Origin: Kitasatospora indigofera
GTDB taxonomy: Bacteria > Actinomycetota > Actinomycetes > Streptomycetales > Streptomycetaceae
Direction: 5' to 3'
DNA length: 64,000 bases
NCBI RefSeq assembly: GCF_014655955.1
Contig: NZ_BNBO01000035.1
Location: forward strand, 1 to 64,000
Positions 59,530 through 64,000 of this stretch are shown one piece after another. The notes beneath the pieces are model-generated. The model did no database searches, was not told the origin of the DNA, and saw nothing but the letters and a program-made list of their open reading frames with translations. Position numbers and translations under genes: made by a program. Numbering within the stretch: the stretch's first letter is position 1; the number at the start of each line of letters is the position of its first letter.

Positions 59530-59948
59530 CCTGTCCTTCGTACCCGGTACGTCTCCCGTTCGGCCACGCATTCGCGCACGTCCGGGGTGATTCCGCCGAC
59601 TCGGGCACTTGTACGCGCCCCCCGGCGTTGGGAACCGTGCGGATCCAGCGTGCCGACCTGGGCCGACCCACGTGCGGTCGACCACCCCGGAATGCACCGG
59701 TGGACCGTATGATCTGGGTAAAGCCGGAAAGCATGACAGCCGGACGCATGGGGCATATGGACGACACAAGGCCGGGACGGTGGACCCTTCGGGGTGCACG
59801 CCACGACCGTCCGCATCGGACGGTGGCGGTTCGCGCCGGGGTGGGTTCCACACAAGCGTCTGACTGGTGTCTTGAAAGCTGAATGGACTGGCCACCCCGC
59901 CTGGGGTGGCGGACCGGTCGCCCCGCGACCGACGAGTAGGAGGACTCC
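59530..59948. other. 419-bp region before the DUF3040 gene: three hairpins
   Basis: No gene. It contains ACCGTCCG-cat-CGGACGGT (59806-59824), GCCACCCC-gcct-GGGGTGGC (59891-59910) and GGTCGC-ccc-GCGACC (59916-59930). The last two stand back to back just upstream of the RBS AGGAGG. TATGAT at about 59709 is a possible -10. This looks like a structured leader, not matching a riboswitch class I know. Confidence 0.5.
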
Positions 59949-60332
59949 GTGCCGCTCTCGGAGCACGAGCAGCGTCTGCTCGAGCAGATGGAGCGAGCGC
60001 TGTACGCCGAAGATCCCAAATTCGCGTCAGCGCTTGAGGGAACCGGGCTGCGCGCCTACACCCGTCGGCGGGTCTACCAGGCCGCCGCGGGGTTCGTGGT
60101 GGGCATCGCCCTGCTGATGGGGGGCATGGTCGCCCAACTGATCTGGGTGAGCGTCGTCGGGTTCCTGGTCATGCTGGGTTGCGCGGTCCTCGCCGTCACA
60201 GGCTGGAGGCGCGGCCCCGGAGGGCACGGCGCGGGGCCGAAGCCGGCCCCGGCATCGCGCCGAAAGGCCGGGGTGATGGACCGGATGGAGCAGCGCTGGC
60301 AGCGCCGCAGGGACGAGCAGAGCGGCCTCTGA
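59949..60332 (+). CDS. DUF3040 membrane protein
   Basis: 127-aa protein: N-terminal LSEHEQRLLEQMERALYAEDPKFAS signature of DUF3040, two helices (AAAGFVVGIALLMGGMVAQLIW, VVGFLVMLGCAVLAVTGW) and a basic tail. GTG with AGGAGG seven bases upstream. Rv2169c-type homologues lie near the division cluster in actinobacteria. Function unknown. Confidence 0.92.
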   Translation: MPLSEHEQRLLEQMERALYAEDPKFASALEGTGLRAYTRRRVYQAAAGFVVGIALLMGGMVAQLIWVSVVGFLVMLGCAVLAVTGWRRGPGGHGAGPKPAPASRRKAGVMDRMEQRWQRRRDEQSGL

Positions 60333-60372
60333 GAGCAGAGGAGGGCCCCGGGGAACCGGGCCCGGCAACGAG

Positions 60373-60420
60373 CGACGGGTGAGGGCGGGCAGTCGGCAGA
60401 CTGCCCGCCCTCACCCGTCG
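60373..60420. terminator. Bidirectional terminator, 22-bp perfect stem
   Basis: Arms 60373-60394 (CGACGGGTGAGGGCGGGCAG then TC) and 60399-60420, loop GGCA, between the convergent DUF3040 and transglutaminase genes. Confidence 0.92.
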
Positions 60421-60542
60421 TGTCGTGCTGGATCCGGAAGGTACCGGGCCCCCGGGCCCCGGCCGCGAGCCCGGCGGGGTGCCGGACGGCGGGGCCCGGC
60501 CCCGCGGCGCGGGTGCGCGCCGAGGGCCGGGCCCGCCCCGGG

Positions 60543-63005
60543 CTACTCCGGGCTGCCCGCAGATCCGCCCTGGCCGCCCTTGCCGCCCCGCAGCCGGGCC
60601 CAGGCCCGGCGGAACGGTCCGGTGAGCGCGGCCCCGGCCCGGGACAGGCGCCCGCGTACGGCGTCCCGGGCGTCGTCCACCCGCTCGGTCGTCCGCCACC
60701 AGAGCCGCGCCGAGGACGGCGGCAGCAGCAGCGCCCTGGCCCGCCCCGTGCGCCGGGCGGAGGCCCGCAGGCCGTCGCGGGCGGTCCGGACGTCCGGGGC
60801 CAGTGCGGACGCGCTCTGGCCGGACCGGGCGTACAGGACCCGCTCGGTGGCCAGCGCGACCCGGCCGGCCGCGGCCGTGGCGTCCGCGTCGAGCTCGCCC
60901 GCCTCGGCGATCCGCCGCGCCGCCGACCGCGGGGTCCGCGAGTCGTCCGGCGGGATGCCGAGGTCCCAGGCCGAGTCGACCAGTTCCTCCCAGGCGGCCA
61001 GCACCTGCTGGTCGGTGAGTTCCGTCCGGGGGTCGGCCCCCGGACGACGGCGGCCGGCCGCGCCGAGCCGCCGGCGCCGCACCCAGGCCCGCCAGAGCAT
61101 CGGCGCGGTCAGCAGGGCGATCAGCGCGAGGCCGCCCGCGACCGTCGCCAGGGCCTGCCAGGACAGCCACCAGGACCGCTGCCCCTGGGCCTTGAGAGCG
61201 GCCTTGTCCTGGTCGGCGCAGTCGCCGAGCTGCCGCTGCCGGCCGTCGCAGCTGCTGCTGGCGCTCGCCGAGGGCACCGCACCGGTGCTCGGCGCGGCCG
61301 TGGTCGGCTGCTGGGTCGGGGCGGTGCTGGGGGCGGCCACCGGGTCCGAGTAGTCCGGGGCGCTGCCCCGGGTCGGGGTGGGCTCGAACCGCAGCCACCC
61401 GGTGCCCTGGAAGTACAGCTCGGGCCAGGCGTGGTACTCCCGGTCGGTCACCTTGAAGCTCTTGCCCCCGAGGCCCTGGCCCGGGGTGAAGCCGAGCGCG
61501 ACCCGGGCGGGGATGCCCAGCGCGCGGGCCATCGCCGCCATGGTGGAGGCGTAGTGGACGCAGAAGCCCTTCTTGTTCTCCAGGAAGGTGAGGATGGCGT
61601 CGTTGCCGGTGCCGTTGCCCACGTCGGTGCTGTACGTGAAGCCGCCGGTGCGGGTGAACCAGGTCTGCAGGGCCACCGCCTTGTCGTACCCGGTGGTCTT
61701 GCCCCGGGTGACGTCCGTGGCGATGGTCGCGACGGCCTGCGGGAAGTCGCCGGGCAGCGTCAGGTAGCGCTTGGCGATCGCCTCCGGCACCTGGCCGGCG
61801 GTGCGCAGCTGGGCGGCGGTGGGCCGCACGTCCAGGCTGGTCACCTCGTACCTGAGGCCCCGGGTGGTCTGCTTGCCGTCGCCGATGAGGGTCCGGGTGG
61901 AGCCCTCGTACTTCCAGCTGCCGGGCGGGTCGGCCTCGGTGGCCGGGTAGGGCATCGGCAGCCAGGCCGAGTCCATCCGGTCCGTGACGGTGAAGGCGGT
62001 CGCGACCGGGTCGGCCGTGACGGAGGGGGCGAGCCCCTCGGGGGCGGGCAGGGCCCGGGGGTTGCCGCTGACGTCCTTCGGGCTGAGCTTCCACTCGGTG
62101 CCGTTGAACTCGTCCAGCGCGCCGGTGCGCAGGTAGGTGCTGCCGGCGTTGTCGCCCGACATCGTGTAGGTCAGCATCTCCTCGCCGCTCGGGCGGCTCA
62201 GCTTCGCGGCCAGCGTGACCAGCGGGTCCAGGGTGGTGACCCCGGAGCCGTTGCCGCCGGACCCGATGCCGTTGCCGGCCCGGTCCCCGAACAGGTGGAA
62301 CTCCCACTGCCCGAGGAACAGCGGCAGCACCAGGGCGGTGGCCAGCGCCAGGAAGCCGATCCGGTGGCCGTTGTGCGAGAGCCGGCCCCCGCTCTCGCCG
62401 CGGGAGCCGCCGTGGAAGACCCGGCCCCAGCGGGAGAGCCGGTCCTGGCCCTCGGCGAGGAGCAGCAGCAGGTAGCCGAAGGCGGCGAACAGGAACCAGA
62501 GCCAGGCCCGGCCGTCGTGGTCCGCCAGGCCGGTGCCGACGGAGTACAGCGCGAGCAGCGGCAGGCCGGCCAGCGCCGCCTTGCGGAAGGTCACCGCGAC
62601 GGCGTCCACCACGACGGCGACCAGCGCCACCGAGCCGACCAGGATCAGCCGCAGCCCCGGCGTGGCGGGGGCCGGGATGGCGTACTCCTGGATGTCCTGC
62701 ATGCCCCCGTCGAGCAGGGTGCCGACGGCGTCCAGCGCCCGCGGGCCGGGCAGGACGCCGGCGGTCAGCGCGGAGCCCGCGAAGCCCAGCATCAGCGCGT
62801 ACACCAGCACCAGCAGCTGCCCGGCCGGCACCAGCCAGCGCGGCAGCGGAAGCCGGCGCAGGCCCGCGCCGGCGGCGGCGGACAGCGCGATCAGCAGGCA
62901 GGCGTGCAGGTACCAGCCGCCGGAGGTGACCAGCGGGAGCAGGCAGAGCGTGGCCAGCGCGCTGGCCAGCGCGGAGTAGACCGTGAGTTTGGCCCGGGTG
63001 GTCAC
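60543..63005 (-). CDS. TgpA-like membrane transglutaminase/protease
   Basis: 820-aa protein. Seven or so N-terminal helices (about 10-260), a periplasmic transglutaminase-like domain with Cys in KKGFCVHYASTMAAMARALG, His in YHAWPELYF, and an acidic residue in GWLRFEPTP (Glu where many have Asp), a Thr/Ala/Pro linker, one further helix (LATVAGGLALIALLTAPMLW) and a cytoplasmic DUF4129-like tail. GTG start overlaps the DUF58 stop (GTGA). The MoxR-DUF58-transglutaminase set is a common actinobacterial module; MoxR would lie beyond the window. Confidence 0.93.
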   Translation of the reverse strand: MTTRAKLTVYSALASALATLCLLPLVTSGGWYLHACLLIALSAAAGAGLRRLPLPRWLVPAGQLLVLVYALMLGFAGSALTAGVLPGPRALDAVGTLLDGGMQDIQEYAIPAPATPGLRLILVGSVALVAVVVDAVAVTFRKAALAGLPLLALYSVGTGLADHDGRAWLWFLFAAFGYLLLLLAEGQDRLSRWGRVFHGGSRGESGGRLSHNGHRIGFLALATALVLPLFLGQWEFHLFGDRAGNGIGSGGNGSGVTTLDPLVTLAAKLSRPSGEEMLTYTMSGDNAGSTYLRTGALDEFNGTEWKLSPKDVSGNPRALPAPEGLAPSVTADPVATAFTVTDRMDSAWLPMPYPATEADPPGSWKYEGSTRTLIGDGKQTTRGLRYEVTSLDVRPTAAQLRTAGQVPEAIAKRYLTLPGDFPQAVATIATDVTRGKTTGYDKAVALQTWFTRTGGFTYSTDVGNGTGNDAILTFLENKKGFCVHYASTMAAMARALGIPARVALGFTPGQGLGGKSFKVTDREYHAWPELYFQGTGWLRFEPTPTRGSAPDYSDPVAAPSTAPTQQPTTAAPSTGAVPSASASSSCDGRQRQLGDCADQDKAALKAQGQRSWWLSWQALATVAGGLALIALLTAPMLWRAWVRRRRLGAAGRRRPGADPRTELTDQQVLAAWEELVDSAWDLGIPPDDSRTPRSAARRIAEAGELDADATAAAGRVALATERVLYARSGQSASALAPDVRTARDGLRASARRTGRARALLLPPSSARLWWRTTERVDDARDAVRGRLSRAGAALTGPFRRAWARLRGGKGGQGGSAGSPE

Positions 63006-64000
63006 GCGTCGGCCTCTTCTCGGTGGGCGGTGGAGGCCGAGCCGGCCCGGTCGGCGGCCCGCCACAGTTCGGGTACGGAGTCGCCGGCCCGGGCGGGCAG
63101 CACCGTCCAGCCCGCCTCGCGCAGCTGCCGGATCCGGGCGCGGATCTCGGCGCCGCCGGTGTCGGGGGCGAGCATCCGCAGGCCGGACCAGGTCTCGGTG
63201 TCGATCAGGAAGGCGACGGCGGTGCCGGTGCGGCGCCGCAGCCGGGCGAGCCGGGCGGTCTGCCCCTCGTCCAGCGTGCCGAGGACGGCGACCAGCAGGC
63301 CCTCGCCGCCGGCCCGCAGCGCCTCCTCCCCGCGGGAGAGCGAGCCGCCCTCGGAGAGGTCGACCAGGGCGAGCGCGTCCAGCAGCATCCCGGAGGCCTC
63401 GGCGACGCTGTTGACGCCGCCGTCCGGGCCCGGCACGCATCGTCCGGTGTCGGTCAGCAGCCGGACCTCGTAGCCGCGCTCCATCAGGTGCACGCCGACC
63501 GAGGCGGCGCAGCTGACCGCCCATTCGAAGGAGGAGGCCGGGCCGGTGCCCCGGTGGCCGATCTCGCGGGTGTCCAGCAGGACGGTCGCGCGGGCCTTCT
63601 GCGGCTGCTCCTCGCGTCGGACCATCAGCTCGCCGTAGCGGGCGGTGGACTTCCAGTGCACCCGGCGCAGGTCGTCGCCGTGCCGGTACTCGCGCAGGAT
63701 GACGTCGTCGTCCCCGGCGAGCGCGATGGTCCGGGTGTGGCTCTCGCCCTGACCGGACCACTCGCCGCGCAGCCGGACCTCGGGCAGGGCCTGCACCCGG
63801 GGGACGACGGTGAGGACGTCGGAGGCGGCGAAGGCGCGGGTGAGCTCGCACATCCCGAACGGGTCGGAGAGGCGCAGTTGCAGCGGGCCGAGCGGGTACT
63901 GACCGCGCAGGTCCGAGCGGACCCGGTAGGAGACCTCGCGGTGGCCGTGCGGCTCGATCCGGTCCAGCACGAAGCGCGGGCGCGGCCCGAGCACGTACGG
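63002..64000 (-). CDS. DUF58-domain protein, 5' part outside window
   Basis: At least 332 codons visible; the reading frame continues past the right edge. DUF58 signature REYRHGDDLRRVHWKSTARYGELMV... (core RHGDDLRRVHWKSTAR), followed by a von Willebrand-like segment with VLLDTREIGH. N-terminal membrane helices expected in this family are not in view. Coupled with the transglutaminase gene by a GTGA overlap. Partner of MoxR-type AAA+ chaperones. Confidence 0.93.
   Translation of the reverse strand, partial: PYVLGPRPRFVLDRIEPHGHREVSYRVRSDLRGQYPLGPLQLRLSDPFGMCELTRAFAASDVLTVVPRVQALPEVRLRGEWSGQGESHTRTIALAGDDDVILREYRHGDDLRRVHWKSTARYGELMVRREEQPQKARATVLLDTREIGHRGTGPASSFEWAVSCAASVGVHLMERGYEVRLLTDTGRCVPGPDGGVNSVAEASGMLLDALALVDLSEGGSLSRGEEALRAGGEGLLVAVLGTLDEGQTARLARLRRRTGTAVAFLIDTETWSGLRMLAPDTGGAEIRARIRQLREAGWTVLPARAGDSVPELWRAADRAGSASTAHREEADA

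Noticed and set aside
1..64000. Mobile elements, att sites or a phage-defence island
   Set aside because: No transposase, integrase, recombinase, tRNA-flanked repeat, toxin-antitoxin or nuclease-helicase defence module was seen; composition is uniform.

Overview
The window is chromosomal DNA from a high-GC actinobacterium, almost certainly a streptomycete (Streptomyces or Kitasatospora). Evidence for this: strong codon bias with GTG and TTG starts, a bcc-aa3 respiratory module, the MacRS two-component pair, a ROK glucokinase, a trp attenuator with three Trp codons, and SAV_6107-type HEPN and DUF3040 proteins. I see no tRNA, rRNA, IS element, prophage or CRISPR array. This is core chromosome, not an accessory island.

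Layout. 1-7.1 kb holds aerobic respiration: the end of ctaD and ctaF on the plus strand, an L,D-transpeptidase lipoprotein and a small GntR regulator, then the ctaE-qcrC-qcrA-qcrB operon on the minus strand. 7.5-14.8 kb holds an orphan receiver-like protein, trpD, a SAM-IV riboswitch in front of a class V PLP enzyme, a stand-alone Lrp ligand domain, a rhomboid protease, a small zinc-ribbon protein and a NYN-domain protein. 15-20.6 kb has three tandem coiled-coil NlpC/P60 cell-wall hydrolases, the middle one behind a c-di-AMP (ydaO-type) riboswitch, plus a secreted HExxH protein. 20.6-33.8 kb holds envelope lipid and sugar genes (GT-C transferase, PimB-like mannosyltransferase, acyl-CoA ligase, SRPBCC, ArsA-like, glkA, EEP-family protein, esterase, PlsC). 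33.8-35.8 kb is macS-macR. 35.9-39.5 kb is a fused anthranilate synthase with its attenuator, divergent from a class II DAHP synthase. 39.7-43 kb holds bfd and bfr with an iron-box-like region, a sulfite-oxidase-like protein and a FAD oxidase with an in-frame TTA codon. 43-51 kb holds a PASTA Ser/Thr kinase, thiO-thiS-thiG behind a TPP riboswitch, a ferredoxin-reductase-like flavoprotein, an Rv2175c-like regulator with thiE, and a polyprenyl diphosphate synthase. 51-64 kb holds metF, a prion-like membrane protein, a GT-C transferase, a CrtI-like oxidoreductase, DUF4126, HEPN, methyltransferase and DUF3040 proteins, and the transglutaminase/DUF58 pair.

How it fits together. The order qcrCAB-ctaE / trpD / NlpC-P60 / pimB / fadD / SRPBCC / ArsA-like / plsC / DAHP synthase / PASTA kinase / Rv2175c-like / prenyl synthase / metF matches the Mycobacterium tuberculosis Rv2196-Rv2172 block as I recall it, so the window is an ancient actinobacterial block linking respiration, envelope biogenesis and aromatic biosynthesis.

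The most striking signal is RNA-level control. There are three riboswitches of different classes (SAM-IV, c-di-AMP, TPP), a Trp leader-peptide attenuator, and a set of genes whose start codon lies only 6-7 nt after a TAnnnT -10 box, implying leaderless mRNAs. I did not find a clearly undescribed multi-gene system. The best leads are the SAM-IV expression platform, the possibly leaderless Trp attenuator, the TTA-containing FAD oxidase, and an ArsA-family protein that has lost its Walker A lysines.
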